Shown here piece by piece: positions 19,755-32,369 of a stretch of DNA of 64,000 nt (position 1 is its first letter; each line of letters starts with the position of its first letter). The DNA is taken from NCBI GenBank assembly GCA_958299035.1, contig CATQJL010000001.1:82275071-82339070 (forward strand), written 5' to 3'. This DNA is from Cylicocyclus nassatus (Eukaryota > Nematoda > Chromadorea > Rhabditida > Strongylidae). The notes beneath the pieces are model-generated. The model was not told the DNA's origin. It searched no databases and worked only from the letters and a program-made list of their open reading frames with translations. The translations under genes and the position numbers were made by a program.

Positions 19755-21975
19755 ATCTATGCTGGCTATAAAGGTCTTGTTCGCCTTTTGACACCAATGG
19801 AAAATTCAAATAATGTGGTCCCATTGTAAATTTGAAATTAGCTCTTAACAAGAAGCCTTGGTTAATTAGCAGCTATTTGGATTGCTGACAGGTTTGAAGC
19901 TGCATTTCAAAACAAAGTTACATAAATATTTATAAGCCAACCTGATAGACTGAAGCGTGAAAATCTAGTGAAACAAAATGAAAGAGAGGATAACTAGGTC
20001 ATTCCAAAAGTTTTTCCGTTTCTTCAACTTATCAAAGAAACCGTGGTGTAAAAACATACAAATGTTTCAAAAACCATCCGACGCAACCTTTTTCCCTTAT
20101 TGGCAATCATGTTCTGTGCTGCTTGATCTTGTGGTTACTGAAATAAGTGCCGAAATTCCAAACCCATGTCTTTTTCCATGTCCAGTTTTGGTAATTTTTC
20201 AGTCTTTTTTTCTGGACTTTCGAAAAAGCTTCAATAGCAGCCAATTAGCGTAAAAAGTGAAATGCAGTGCAGTATTGTGGCACCTACGGCTGACTACTCA
20301 AGATTTTTGAAATACATTGATGCCATCGAATTAACTTTTGGTCATACCAAAACTCATAGGACTTCAGACTGTGCACAACTGAGGTACCATTTTATGCAGC
20401 TTCTTCTCCTCTTTCTAACCAGTGTATTTTCTTTCCAATTTGTGAAGTCTTTGGCGATTAAATTACCGTAACTTTTTTTTATTTTGAACGCGCCCCAGGT
20501 AACTGTGAAATGCTATATTTCATATTTGGAAGAGGTAAGCGCCCTGATGCTTTGGAAAGTTGGTGTGCAATCAAAATCGACCTTTGAAAGTTTCGACAAT
20601 TTGTTAGTGTTTATGTATTTGGCGACTTCGCAAAAGTGAAAACTTTTGGAAAATATCTCAAAAACACTGAGAGGCCAGTTGAAGATGCGAAAAAATTGCC
20701 TTGCATCGCACTTTGCTTGCGCTAACTAACTGCTAGCAGAACTTTTTCAAAAGTTTCAAATGAAGATTTTGAGCTAAAGTTGGAAATGGTAAAAATCGTG
20801 AGTTCGAAATTTCGGCAACTGTTTCAGTGACCACAAGATAATCAGCACAGAAACATGACTGAAAAGGAGGAAGAGAAGCTGGCCGCACAGTGTTTGAAAC
20901 GTTGCTTGCTTTTACTTCACGAATTTGACAAGTTGAAAAAACGGAAAGTTTTGTAGTTATGGAACTACCTAATACGCTTTTGAGAGAAAATTATATGTTC
21001 CGATGTGAGCCTAAATTGTTGACTTAATAACTTTTTATTTGAAAAGGTTGTGGCCAATTTGCGCCTCATAACTTTTCGACACTCTTATACAAAATAACCA
21101 ACCGGTTGCAAACCATCTTGATCGATAAAGTTCTGATAACCTTGGAGACGCCATCGAAGTATCCTTTCCCGCAGTGGAGCAAGTGGATGTCCAGCAAAAG
21201 ACGAAAAGACTTTTGGAGTTAAATTTATCAAGATTAGAAAGAGTATTACTTTGTAAAACATTGATTTCTGAAATAAGATACATTGTATAATACACAAAAT
21301 AGGTTGAAAGCAGACCACTGTTGTGTGTTTCACTAACTGGGTGAAAGTAGACCACTATCGTGTGTTTGCACTAACTAGGATTTCAAAATAAAATGATTTA
21401 GTGACTTGGCAATCGACTTAAATACAGACTCTGTTTGATACAGCTGCTGCGTTCAACCAAAGTTTGTAAGCAAATAACTGAAGTCCCCTCAGGTGCGTTC
21501 CTTTGAACTAAAGGGTATTCCGCTGACATTTACAAAATGGCCAATTTGAATAAACTATCGTTTTGTACAGGGAATATAGTAAGTTACTGAGGCAGCTGTA
21601 CGTGTGAGCAATCATCCGTTCTCCTATCTTACAGCAACAAATATTAGTAAACAGCATATATTTATGCACCAGAGAACTAATCAAATTTAATTATGTAGTT
21701 GTGTCCTTTTATTCAAAATGTGACGATTTGCTATTACTATCATAGAATTTGTTTAATGGAAGTAATTTATACTTTACTAATCCCTCTTACCATAAACGTG
21801 TGTATAGATTTCTCCAACGTCTCGCAATTTGTGCACGATAACTGCAAAATGTTGAAATTTGATTTCATGCAGGTTAAAATGGCAAAAAACTCTCTCCTCC
21901 CCCGTACTTGCACTCTCGTTTAGAGAGCGCTGTCAACTCAGGTTCTCGCTTCCATGTTTTTGTTGTTCCGGGGCC
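19755..21975. other. Intergenic; possible worn mariner end and a local duplication
   Basis: No phase-matched exons were found. On the minus strand 21090-21240 reads FAGHPLAPLRERILRW and later YQNFIDQDG, loosely like a mariner transposase C-terminus, too short to call. A tandem 30-base duplication (GTGTGTTT...CACTAACT) lies at 21313-21378. Confidence 0.3.
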
Positions 21976-21980
21976 TTCTG

Positions 21981-23626
21981 GGCCTGTAGTAAACCCCCCG
22001 GGCGTCGTGACGTATAGCTCGGAGTATGCTGTGACATGTGCTGACTATCATGGAGCGAGGCTGGCAAAGCGGCTATCCTTTATCATTGCCGGCGGATGCA
22101 ATCGATGCGTAGCGTCAGGGTAGTCGCACTTTGTCGCGATATGTCGCGACATATCGCGACATATAGCGACATATTGCGGCATGTTGTGACGAACAAGACG
22201 GCGAAATACTTTGTCCATCATAGAGACGCAGAGACATAGCGCAAGACTAGAGCTCGACTACGCCAACCTCGCATTAGGTCGCACATGCACACAGTTCTCT
22301 ATAACGCACGTCAACCGCAATCAATATCAACAGCTGATAAGCGCCTAACTGTTCGAGCAATGCGCCTCTCCCTATTTTCCAAGTACTTCTGCTGCTGCCG
22401 CTTTGGTATTTGAAAAAAGGTGAGTTTATTTTAACTAAAAAGTATGTTAGACTCATACTTAGCCATATTTTTCGTACTTATGCAGTTTTTCTTCTTTATT
22501 TTTGCTATGCACCTTGTTTGAGCATAAAGTCCCTTCTTTGTGCCAAACTTTCGCAAATTCTTGATCTTTTCATCATTCTTGGCAGTTTCGACCACATATC
22601 TTTGCTGGTTGCTGTTCGTTAGCCATGCACCTCTCGTTTCCTTTCATTTTTATGAGAAAGGACCGTCTGGCGTTATGGCTAATGGAATAGCCCATTTTTG
22701 AACGGACTGAATGCTGATGATAATATTTTGATTTTTCTTGTACACTTTCAATATGTATTCTACTTTGAATTCCATTTTCTTTCAAAAAGAAAATTCTAAT
22801 TTACGTTCCTTTGCAAAATTCAGTTTTCCAGCAAAAAAAGATAGTGTCGCCTGGAACTTGTACCCCCAATGTCTAGCACACCGGCCTCTCACACTGGCAC
22901 TGCGCTAACTACAAGCTATGTTGAGTTGTTGAGCTGTTTCACAATAATTGCAAAAGTGGTAGCTAACCCTTCAACAATACTTACGGATAAGGCATGCATA
23001 TCGTTTTCCCATACTGATTTGCTGCGACTGCTCTATTTGCTACATGTATCCTCTCCCTAGCAAAGCACGGCGTAGTAGCATACAGCGCAGCGAATGTGCG
23101 CGCTGCTAGACCATCTGTGTCGTGGCACGGAGCTGGCACGAATCTGGCACGGGCTGACACGCTCAATTTTTATTAAGGGCAACAGTCAAATATGGTCCTG
23201 CCATAGCGGATAATGGCGCTTCTTACAGCATGGGTACAAAGATAAGCATAATTCTGCAACAGACATAGATCAACTGCGTTTTCCTATATATTGATGAACA
23301 TGAGATAATGAGTCAAAATATGGAGAAAGAGGCGCGCACACGCGAAGATAGTTAGTTATTGGATTTCCTTTAATTGATTTACCTGCTCTGGCAAGCATAG
23401 TATACTACATTCTTGCCTTGCTAAGCAAATACTCCACGGCATATCTGTACTCATAGCGCAGCTCGTGTGACCGCTGTTATCGCGGTCATCAGCGGTTCAA
23501 TGACGCGCGGAGGTTCTCGTTTTGCGGCGCTCTGCGGATAGCTCGCTATAGTCTTGCGAGATACTCCGAGCTATCACGACATAGTCCCTCTATGTTGTGA
23601 CAACCACAAGGGGTTTACTACGGGCC
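21981..23626. mobile_element. 1.65-kb member of the GGCCCGTAGTAAA-end family
   Basis: The left end GGCCTGTAGTAAACC and right end GGTTTACTACGGGCC are inverted, and further in AGCTCGGAGTA (22018) is matched by TACTCCGAGCT (23560). At 22130-22190 several near-tandem, partly palindromic TGTCGCGACATA units occur. No transposase was recognised. Confidence 0.6.
22130..22192. repeat. Cluster of palindromic TCGCGACATA units
   Basis: Four to five copies of an 11-12 base unit close to TATCGCGACAT lie head to tail, each self-complementary at its TCGCGA core. The position just inside an element end suggests subterminal protein-binding repeats. Confidence 0.65.
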
Positions 23627-24110
23627 CTGTTGTCCCTAAATCCGAATATGAATTCGAGAATCTGAGACCTCGACATTCCCCGTGCCGGAGAACCCGATTG
23701 TCGGGGTAAATTTCCTAGCTTCCGAAGAGACATTTGGCTCTACGACTTGGGCATTGGCTTGATGGGGGGGGGGGGGAGGTACCCCATATCGCATGATGTC
23801 CAAAGCTCAAAAAACCCTAACTTAGGGCGGGCGGTTTTTTTTTCAACAATCCCTCCTGCCTCATCCGGTTCCTGGAGCCTCACAGCGTGGGACTTTAGAG
23901 AAGTATGTATTAAAATTTTTGGTTTTGCCAAGTCTGCAAGCCGTTTTCCTTCTAGAGGTAATTTACATATGTATAAATTTTTACATGAAATTTCAGCAAG
24001 AGAAAAGGATTGGAAACAAATTCCTACTGTATCAAAACATCTGAGATTACTAATTATACCGAACATGAAGGGGTTCGTTAATTTGGGAAGTTAGCTGGGG
24101 CATTGTCTGA
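23627..24110. other. Intergenic with a 13-base G run
   Basis: A poly-G tract lies at about 23764-23776. Open frames here are compositional; nothing else was resolved. Confidence 0.3.
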
Positions 24111-24119
24111 GTACTCAGG

Positions 24120-25190
24120 TCATCGCCGGGGGCAGGCGGTCCGCAAACTCGCGCTTTTCTGCAGGCGGTCAGCAGAATTTTGGGCATGGCCAAACCTTCA
24201 GCGGGCGGCACCTTCTTTACTGTCGCATATTCTGCCAGCGGGCAGCAATACAGCATTTTCTGCGTGGCCTCGGCAAATAATTTCTTTCAGCGAGCGCTGG
24301 CCAAAGTTTCAGCAAGCGCTCAAACTCTTTTTACGCGGTTTCGCTCAGACAATCGCCGGGGGCAGGCGGGCACCGGAAAAATAGATTGCTGATCTCTCGC
24401 ATCCCGCTTGCGGATTTTTTGGAAAGCAATCAGGACTTTTCGGAAGGCCGCTTGCTGAGTTCTCGATTCCTCAGAGATTCAGCAATATATCTGCAAAAGA
24501 TAAGAGCGAAAAAAAATTCAACAGGCGGTCTCTCAAAAATCCGCTGACTCAGCAAGCGGTCTTCCGAAAAGTCCTGATTGCTTTGCAAAAAATCTGCGAG
24601 CGGGGTGCGAGAAATCTGCAATCTATTTTTCCGGTGCCCGCCTGCCCCCAGCGATTGTCTGAGCGGGCGTACGCCGAGCAAAGATAAGACTCTAGGTGGC
24701 AGAGGTGTAATCGATGGTTTAATTACTCGAATATGGGGTACCTTTTTTAAGCGGAAGGTGCCTACGGACCGCACGGTCCTTTGTGAATGACCGTGCGGCC
24801 TCAGTATTTTTGCATATTCTCGCGGAGAGTTCGCGAGAATACGGCCACTGCGCCGCAACTAATCTGTAGAAAAACCGCGATTGTTCTTCGAGCATTCGAC
24901 TGAAAATTGGCCAGATTTCTTCCAAATTTCTGTAAGCGGACCGTAAAGAATCAGCGAACTATTTTTCCAGTGCCCGCTTGCCCAAAAATCGCATGGCCGC
25001 CTGCCCCTGGCGATTATCTGAGTAGCAGCTCGTAGCAGTCGCCAATAGTCCCTAGCTGCTGCTGGCCGCTTTTGTTCATAGAAGCGCAAAATCATCAATC
25101 CGCAAACTCGCGTTTTTCTCCAGGTGCTCAGCAGAATTTTGGGGTGTGGCCAAACTTTCAGCGGGCGGCACTTCCTTTACTTTTGAGTGC
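24120..25190. repeat. Cluster of GGGGCAGGCGG repeats with a ~118-bp inverted pair
   Basis: 24348-24465 and 24545-24665 are inverted copies (GACAATCGCCGGGGGCAGGC and complement) around a short loop. Units with AATTTTGGGGTGTGGCCAAA occur at about 24175 and 25135, matching 3755. The block is a patchwork of one interspersed family. Confidence 0.6.
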
Positions 25191-25569
25191 ACCCGCCCAC
25201 GCTTTCCATCTTCCACGCTTTTTTTCCTCCTGTCGTCGCCATCATACAGTTCGATCCCATATATCATATTTGATGCCATACCATATATCATATTTGATGT
25301 CCATTTGTTATTGTCTTGTTGCTGTAGATTAATTATCTTAGGAATGCTCAATTTCCCTCTCGCAGCTAAACCATATTTTGCCAAAGCTTCTTCGTGGTGT
25401 AATTTCCTCTGACTTTAGATGCGTCCGGTTTTTGCAAGTGTGCTATTTGTACATTATTTGAAAATGGTTCTGCTTCTAATTTTTCCTTGGCTATCGGTGC
25501 TTATTGTGCTTATCCTGGATATCTCTCTGTAATGTGTAGGAGTCGGACTCGAAGATCTCACAAACCAAT

Positions 25570-26433
25570 TATTGGGCTGGTGCAAAAGTTTCACTTTGAA
25601 AAGCTATAACTTAGTCCAGTCTTCATATTTTTGAAGATATTCAAGCTCGTCAATAGCGTTGATACTTTCATAATCTAGCACGCACGTGTTCATACTATGA
25701 AGCAAACGGAAAGAAACCAGAGTCAACGAATTGAAAGTTTTTCTTCTGAAAACATCGAAAAAGTATAACTTCCTCCCAGTTTTGTTCCTTTGGCTGGTCA
25801 GCTTATATTGTAGTAGCAAACCAGTAGTATGGCTTGTACAGAAAAGACTCCAACGACGGAGTCTGCGAAAAAAGAAGATAAAATTCACTGTTCTTTTTTT
25901 GAGTTTGGTCGGCCTGAGCGTCCCAATTTACGAAAACATGGAATACTTCATGCACTGAATAGTTAGGTTTTTTGCAAAAGTTGTGAGCAAAATGTCCGAA
26001 TTTACAGAATTGAGCGAAACTTGGGCAATTACCTCAATCATGAAAAATTTTTGACCAACAGAATGCCAGCAGCGAGTCTCCATTTCGAGCGAGACAATTT
26101 CTCAGTGCAGAGATTTTCGGAAATTTTGCTCAGGCATATAGATAAACAACCTTTATCCCATACAGTAGTTATGTTCCAATTCGTTCTCTGTGCCTAGAAT
26201 GTGACCAAAAAAGTAAAGGCAATATCTCGATTTTGGTGCCGCTGCGCAAATTGCTGGCGAAATTGTTACGGATGTTACGGATGAAGATAGAAGCCTAGTT
26301 GCACCATTGTTAGAAACTTGAAGAAGGCTTTCCAATGATATGCAAAATCTGTATCGAAAAAGAAACTTGATGGAAAAAGTTTTTTGAAAAATAGGCCTCT
26401 AAAAACGGACATTATTTTTGCACCAACTTAATA
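25570..26433. mobile_element. mariner-like element remnant, TA-flanked
   Basis: The left end TTGGGCTGGTGCAAAAGT (25572) and right end complement TTAAGTTGGTGCAAAAATAA lie within TA...TA. Mariner elements of nematodes and insects have TTGGG(T/C)TGG-type ends and TA duplications. The 860-bp body has no readable transposase. Confidence 0.65.
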
Positions 26434-26434
26434 T

Positions 26435-27505
26435 TAACCTTGAATCCACAGCACTCTTCGGAATTGAGGTTTTACGGTTTTTTTAAGCAAAAACGAAGGT
26501 ATACAAAAAGTGGATTGACTAAATTTAGTCGGAACCGCAGGCAAAATGTTCGCAGAGGTTGAATACTAAGCCCAGCGATAAAAGAACTACAATTCAAAGT
26601 CAAATTGAAATCTGGCGATCTTGTGAACTCGAACAAGTCGCATGCGTTGCGTCAAAGTTGAATATCATATGGAATCGTTTCCAAGGTCAGAAGATGACCC
26701 AGTGATTTTTTGTAACTTAACTTTTCCTTAGCAAAGTAAGCCTTCATGCAAAATGAATATTACTTTCGTATTCAGAGGATCCCATACCCCCCCCCCCTCC
26801 CGCAGACCAAGTTTCATCTGAATTCGCGCCAATTCCCTTTTTTTCCTGCTTAAGAATTGCCTTGCCGCAACTCTCAAATGCGATGGCCGCGTTCGTTGCT
26901 CACATGATAAATCACCACAATATTAAAAAATAGCGCCACATTCAAAAACGTAAAAGTTATAAGAAAAAGATGCAACAATCATGTGCCAACTTAATAAAGA
27001 TTATTTGAATAATTGAATAAATGAAAAAGACCTTTTTCGATCACTAGTTCATTGGACAAATCGAGAAAAATAACTTTTCTGAATATTCGACATCCGACAT
27101 TCAAATGTGAATAAGTCATTTATTCGATCATTAGAATAAACAATTCGATTAGAAGTATTTTTCGTTTATTCGGATGATTGCTGAGGAGTTTCTTTTCAAA
27201 TAAACTTTCCTTTGTTGTGTGAAACACGTGTCTCTTTAGGATGGTCTTGTAGAGTATAGACGCTTTTAGTGAATACGAAGCCTTCTGACAAGTCGGTGGG
27301 GTTTCGTAAACATGCACTTTTTTAATTTGACCATGAGTTTTCTAAGTCTAAAGGAAACGTCTCAAGCATGATGTTGTTCCTTTTCTGCTACTCCTTATTA
27401 TCACTAATCTATAAGCTAAAACTTGCACTGATTCGACTGACATCGAGGTAGTAGAAAAGTGCGCAACTTCTAATCTTGTATAGGCTTCCAAAGGTGAACT
27501 GAAGT
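26435..27505. other. Intergenic, no gene resolved
   Basis: AT-rich sequence with a poly-C run near 26791. No paired splice sites. Confidence 0.35.
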
Positions 27506-27510
27506 TTCCA

Positions 27511-27615
27511 TTACTCATTCCTCTTGTGAGCGTGGAAATATTTTTTCTCGAAAGCGAGATAGGAAGCATCGAGTCGAGCACGCTGTTTGTGCACCGCGGA
27601 GGTTTGACCGATTCC
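27511..27615 (-). CDS. Possible terminal exon, unrecognised
   Basis: After acceptor CTATATTTTAG one frame reads HKQRARLDASYLAFEKKYFH and ends in TAA at 27511. A second frame stays open to 27348 and reads VLDSMLPISLSRKNIST. Both look coding, so the true frame is undecided. A possible first exon with ATGGCGGCTGGAGTC lies near 27950-27890 after acceptor TTCCTACAG, but its donor is weak. Confidence 0.35.
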   Translation of the reverse strand, partial: GIGQTSAVHKQRARLDASYLAFEKKYFHAHKRNE

Positions 27616-27707
27616 CTAAAATATAGCGGGCAGGCTCAATGCGGTACTGATAAACTTGATAAATCAATGATCTACCCTAAAATCTCACACATAGGCTTTC
27701 CCGTAAC

Positions 27708-27812
27708 ATAAGTCCGTCCGCAGATGAGTCTGAAAATCTTCGGACTTGTCCAACAATGTTTTAGGGTAGTTATAATGAAAAAAGGACTTATCTGTAGGGC
27801 GGACTTATGTAA
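27708..27812. repeat. ~105-bp MITE with 27-bp inverted ends
   Basis: ACATAAGTCCGTCCGCAGAT at the left is matched inverted by ATCTGTAGGGCGGACTTATGT at the right, with a few differences. Confidence 0.6.
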
Positions 27813-28082
27813 AGGGTGCATAGGGCGGACCTATCTTTATCAAAAAAAGAACCGTCTTATTTGTAAGATCAAAGGTAGTCCTATCCTATAACACTGGTGC
27901 CAAAAACCGCGTCGCGTATCCTTTTTGAGACTCCAGCCGCCATATTTTGGGGAGTCTACGATACCTGTAGGAAGCTAGAAGGAAAACACGCATACACTTC
28001 GTAAACTTTTTCAGTAGTCAGCATCAATGCTGTGTATCTTCTCTGCCAATTTTAATCGAAATCCGCTGCTCTCGATCTCAGC

Positions 28083-28446
28083 TTAAAGGCAGCGTCCAGG
28101 CAGATCTGGACCTATGGGGCTTTTACGTGGAAAGTACTTTTGGGGCCCTAACTAAGGCATTGCCCAAGCGGCAGCTCATGTAGTGCTGTAACGGCTGAGA
28201 TATTCCCCTCGAAACTGGACCCCGCGACCGTGTTTCGCATGCATTCATGGCGCAAAGCGTGGATCCTGCCGCGAAACTGCCATGAATCCATGCGAATACG
28301 TTCGCGGGGGCCAGTTTCGAGGGGAATATCTCAGCCATTAGAGCACTACCTGAGCTGCCGCTTGGGGAGTGCCTTAGTTAGGGCCCCAAAAGTACTTTCC
28401 ACGTAAAAGCCCCATAGGTCCAGATCTGCCTGGACGCTGCCTTTAA
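28083..28446. mobile_element. piggyBac-like MITE, TTAA-flanked, nearly full palindrome
   Basis: The element 28087-28442 has inverted ends AGGCAGCGTCCAGGCAGATC and complement with TTAA on both sides (28083-28086 and 28443-28446). The arms pair over about 150 bp each. Confidence 0.85.
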
Positions 28447-28565
28447 GTATAGCGTCACGGTAACGCTCTCAAAACGGGAACAGGACACTCCTTCGGACAG
28501 TTTCCTGACTTCTCTGACCCTTTAGACAATCTGTACTTTCTGATAACTGTTTTTACGGCATTGTC

Positions 28566-29210
28566 TCACAAGGAGAGGATACTTAGTCGAAAGCACCAAT
28601 CCGGATGAGACATAAATCATCTTAAAGCGCTTGAAACGCTGATTCCAAATCTGCAGTTTCTAGCTGCGGAGCGGTTTTGTAGAGAGAGTTATGAGGGGTG
28701 TTTCCTCTGGGGTTGAGGCGTCCTCCACCAGGTCTCCCCCTACCTATGAGCACTGTAGAGGAGTACCAACTGGTGGCAACTGACCTAGTGGTAAGTGACA
28801 TGCTTGATAAAGAGAGTGTCAAGGTTTTAATCCCCTTCGCATGCTAAGTTGAGATTCTAAATGGCTTTAAAGCCCTAAAGCATGAAACTTCTGATGATAT
28901 TGATACTAGTCGAAGTTAGAAGTGTAAAAAAACCAAGTTATATGAGTATCATAATCTTTACTGTAATCTTCATTCAAGCTAGTTACCATTAGGTCAGTTG
29001 CCACAGCTGATACTCCTCTACAGTGCTTACAGATACGAGGAGACCGCTGGAGGGCGCTTAAACCCCAGAGGGGGACACCCTTCATAACTCCTTCCACAAA
29101 ACCGCTCCGCAGCTAGAAACTGCAGATTTGGAATCAGCGTTTCAAGCGCTTTAAGATGATATATGTCTCATCTGGATTCGTGCTTTCGACTAAGTATCCT
29201 TCCCTTGTCA
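28566..29210. mobile_element. Tc4/Tc5-like foldback MITE, TCA duplication
   Basis: The element 28569-29207 begins CAAGGAGAGGATACTTAGTC and ends with its near-complement, flanked by C-TCA and TCA-G, a CTCAG target. It contains the GCTGATTCCAAATCTG module shared with 5127, 30353 and 34944. Confidence 0.8.
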
Positions 29211-29750
29211 GCAAAATCTCGTTGTCAAGGTTTTCGCATAGCGCAAACCTTTTCGTCCTTGTCTAACTCAATGAGGGTCCAAAATCGCATAAAATATACG
29301 AAAACCCGTTTTTTTTGAAAGCCCTGTGGAAGCAACGTGGACGTGTTGTGCCTTCTCAGCCTAGCTTTTGCCATAGTGGCAGCATTACCATGGAGGTGAA
29401 CGCCAAGTGGACGTACATTTTGAAACTCGTAAGGCGGAAACTGGGAGCGTTGGCTGTGCGGGCCAAATCGCGTTTTGAGAGCCTTTTATGGGCAAATTTC
29501 TCGGCGTGGAGGAATCCAGATCGAGTACAGTCGCCTATCCAAGGGTCCTCTAACTATGTGGAAACCCACACTACCTCAATTTTGGTGGGATACTTCCTGC
29601 AAAGGCAGCATCCGGTTAGGTATGAAAACTTAGAATATTATCGCCTGCCCTAATAAAGTCCGTGCCCAAGTGGCATTGCACCACTTTGTTTCTGAGGCAA
29701 GAAAACCACTTCAAAGGTGGTGACCGGAACAACTCGGTGACTAGAACGCT
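29208..29750. other. Intergenic; ambiguous ORF 29315-29653
   Basis: A 112-codon plus-strand frame is open here, but it has no splice sites or motif, and the GC-rich part may be repeat-derived. It is not annotated as a gene. Confidence 0.3.
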
Positions 29751-29754
29751 TTAA

Positions 29755-29860
29755 CAAGGAAAGGGTACTTGCTCGAAGTGCAGTTCTCAAAGAAAAATAC
29801 TGTCTCTCACAGTATGAAAGGCTAATTCCAAATCTGCTTTCGATTTCTGCAAAGCGCTCT
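29755..29860. repeat. Half copy of a Tc4/Tc5-like MITE
   Basis: CAAGGAAAGGGTACTTGCTC followed by TAATTCCAAATCTGC repeats the left arm of the 28569/30353 type. The other arm is absent, and the sequence stops at a G homopolymer near 29863. Confidence 0.5.
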
Positions 29861-30349
29861 AGTGGGGGGGGGGGGAGAGAAAACTTACATTTTGATGCAG
29901 AAATTCAAGGTTTGGCCAAGGTAAAAACAGTGTTGTAGCCATTCCGGCGCTTGAATGGAGTAATGAGTAGAACAAGTTTATTGGACTGAAATTATTAGTT
30001 TGGAAAGAAAAGAATGTCGCTTTTTTTTGGTTTCTTCTGTAAACCAATCGCTAAAACTTTCCTGTAAACCAATCGTTTCATCAAAAAATGGCCACTAAAA
30101 TAAAAACTCTACGAACTTATAAAACGACCTAATACTCCGTTGTGCCTCTCTTCAGTCATGTCTCTAAGCTCTTTCAAGGAGTAAAAATCCTAACCCTTTT
30201 TCGTTGTGAAGTTTTGGCTCATTGGGTTTCGCTCCGTCTACGATAAATTTTGCATGATATCTTGTTGATTTCAGCATCACTAGATTATTTGATATAATCT
30301 GACACACATTAGCACTGTCCTTCCTCTGGCCGTTCCCTTACCCTCGAAC

Positions 30350-30995
30350 TAACAAGGAGAGGATACTTAGTCGAAAGCACCAATCCAGATGAGACATTTA
30401 TCATCTTAAAGCGCTTGAAACGCTGATTCCAAATCTGTAGTTTCTAGCTGCGGAGCGGTTTTGTGGAAGGAGTTATGAAAGGTGTTCCCCTCTGGGGTTT
30501 AGGCGCCCTCCAGCGGTCTCCCATTATCTGTAAGCACTGTAGAGGAGTATAGCTGATGGCAACTGACCTAATGGTAAGTAACTTGAATGAAGATTGCAAT
30601 AAAGATTATAATACTCATATTACTTTGATTTTTCAACACTTCTAACTTCGATTAGTATCAATATCATCAGAAGTTTTATGCTTTAGAGCTCTAAAGCCAT
30701 TTAGAAGTTCAATTTTGCATGCGAAGGGGATTAAAACCTTGACACTCTCTTTATCAAGCACGTCACTTACCACTAGGTCACTTGCCACCAGTTTGTTCTC
30801 CTCTACAGTGCTTACAGGTAAGGAGAGGCCGCTGGAGGGAGCCTAAACCCCAGAGGGGAACACCCTTCATAACTCCTCCCACAAAACCGCTCCGCAGCTA
30901 GAAACTGCAGATGTGGAATCAGCGTTTCAAGCGCTTTAAGATGGTATATGTCTCATCTGGATTGGTGCTTTCGACTAAGTATCCTCTCCTTGTAA
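30350..30995. mobile_element. Tc4/Tc5-like foldback MITE, TAA duplication
   Basis: The element 30353-30992 is a close copy of 28569-29207, flanked by C-TAA and TAA-G. Both arms and most of the interior align, so the two belong to one recently active family. Confidence 0.85.
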
Positions 30996-31386
30996 GGTAC
31001 CTCACTTGGAGCAGCAAAGTATGGGTGGAAGTGGTGTGATATGCTGTGATTGGGGAGCCCCGCCCATTTGGAAAACTCCGCTTACTTACTGATTTTAAGT
31101 GAGCCGCTTCCTTCTGAAAAACCCCGCCCACTCCAATCTTTACGAAATATGCCGTTCTGCAGAGCATTTCGGGAAGTAGCTGGAACTTTTTTGGAATGAT
31201 CAGAAAAGAATTAACTTTAGATAATTTAGATGTGCAATATTTCATTGAGTTCAAAAGCAAGCTCAACACTTCGGAGTTACTTTATCACATAATTATAGAC
31301 TTAGGCTCTCAAAACGAATTCCAGTTGTTTGATGGACAGATACGTAATAGAACAAAGCATTTCAAGACACAAACAGAAAGCAAATT

Positions 31387-31870
31387 CTATGTCACTAAAC
31401 AGAGGTCAGCTGTCCTTGAGATACTTGTTATGTGAAACTGACACATTGCCTGGTGCAGAGTCTGTTCGTCGTTCACTCGACAAGGTCTCGATTTGCGGAA
31501 GCCTTACTGTGTTGTCTGCTGATCCCCCGTCTCCTGACTGTTGCTGCTCGAGGCTGGTCTGCAAAAATTTTTGTTCTATCCATAGGAGCTAGTGATTCGC
31601 TCGTTTTCAGCTCGCGGGACCTTTGTCGTATTGATGAGAACTCACTTTCCGAACGTACCTAGCCTCTGCATTCGCAAGCGTATGAAATACAGGTTCGGTA
31701 GCGCGATGCTGGAAGCGGCTTCGCATTTTGAGAAGTAAATCGCTGCCACTTGCTCTGAATATATTTTTGTAAACATTGCTACACTTTCAATGATCAGTGC
31801 CTACTTTTTCTCTATGAGCTTCTTCTTATCATCGTCACATTTACATGCGGCCATCTTGTCTGTGGATCCT
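31387..31870 (-). CDS. Four-exon gene, 86 residues, unrecognised
   Basis: All junctions fit. Exon 1 (31805-31870) follows acceptor CCATTTTCAG, with ATG at 31854, and reads MAACKCDDDKKKLIEK. Exon 2 (31646-31754) reads LLKMRSRFQHRATEPVFHTL and then EARYVRK. Exon 3 (31508-31558) reads TSLEQQQSGDGGSADNT. Exon 4 (31387-31437) ends SRTADLCLVT and TAG. Coding lengths 50, 109, 51 and 51 sum to 87 codons. Introns are 50, 87 and 70 bases. The acceptor 16 bases before the ATG fits trans-splicing. The protein is charged, without signal peptide or membrane segment, so probably cytosolic or nuclear. No family is recognised. Confidence 0.65.
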
Positions 31871-32365
31871 CTGAAAATGGCTTGATTTGGTCTACAGTAT
31901 TTTTCAAGGAGGAATTTGTAGGATTTCAATTGCAGTAAGCTCCAGAGTTTGAGACGATATCATCTGTGTATTTTACCAGCTTGAATTTGCTGCTAAGGTG
32001 TGGGGAAATGCCTTGACATCGCGCCGAACGCGGCGCAAGGCCCAAACGAGGCGGCCGCAGCGTCCGAGCCGCTGCAGCTGTGACACATTCACTGAGACAC
32101 ACTGTTGGGATAGTCAATGTACTAATGAGGCATTGTGACATGGTTGGCATAATCGCACATGCTAGAGACCCCTGCCTCAATTTTCTTGGGCGAACTTATA
32201 CTATCGAATAAGAACCTTGAGGTTTGAAGCGAAATTATGAGATAACAATACTGAATGACCGTGGTCAATGGAGGTGAAATACCTATTGATAGATGGATGA
32301 TGTTAGCTGATTTTGAATTGCTTCCTACTTGCGTGCCATTTTCAGTATGTGTTTTTCACACGAAT
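31871..32365. other. Intergenic upstream of the 31387-31870 gene
   Basis: It contains a GC-rich patch (about 32010-32085) with CGCGCCGAACGCGGCGC, itself a hairpin. This could be promoter-proximal, but no further gene is resolved. Confidence 0.3.
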
Positions 32366-32369
32366 TCTA

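Noticed and set aside
19978..20253. 91-codon Phe-rich plus ORF
   Set aside because: AT-rich open frame without acceptor, donor or recognisable domain.
22130..22192. CRISPR array
   Set aside because: Units are contiguous and palindromic without spacers, and the genome is eukaryotic.
29315..29653. 112-codon plus-strand ORF
   Set aside because: No acceptor, donor or motif is visible, and the sequence looks repeat-derived; not enough to call a gene.
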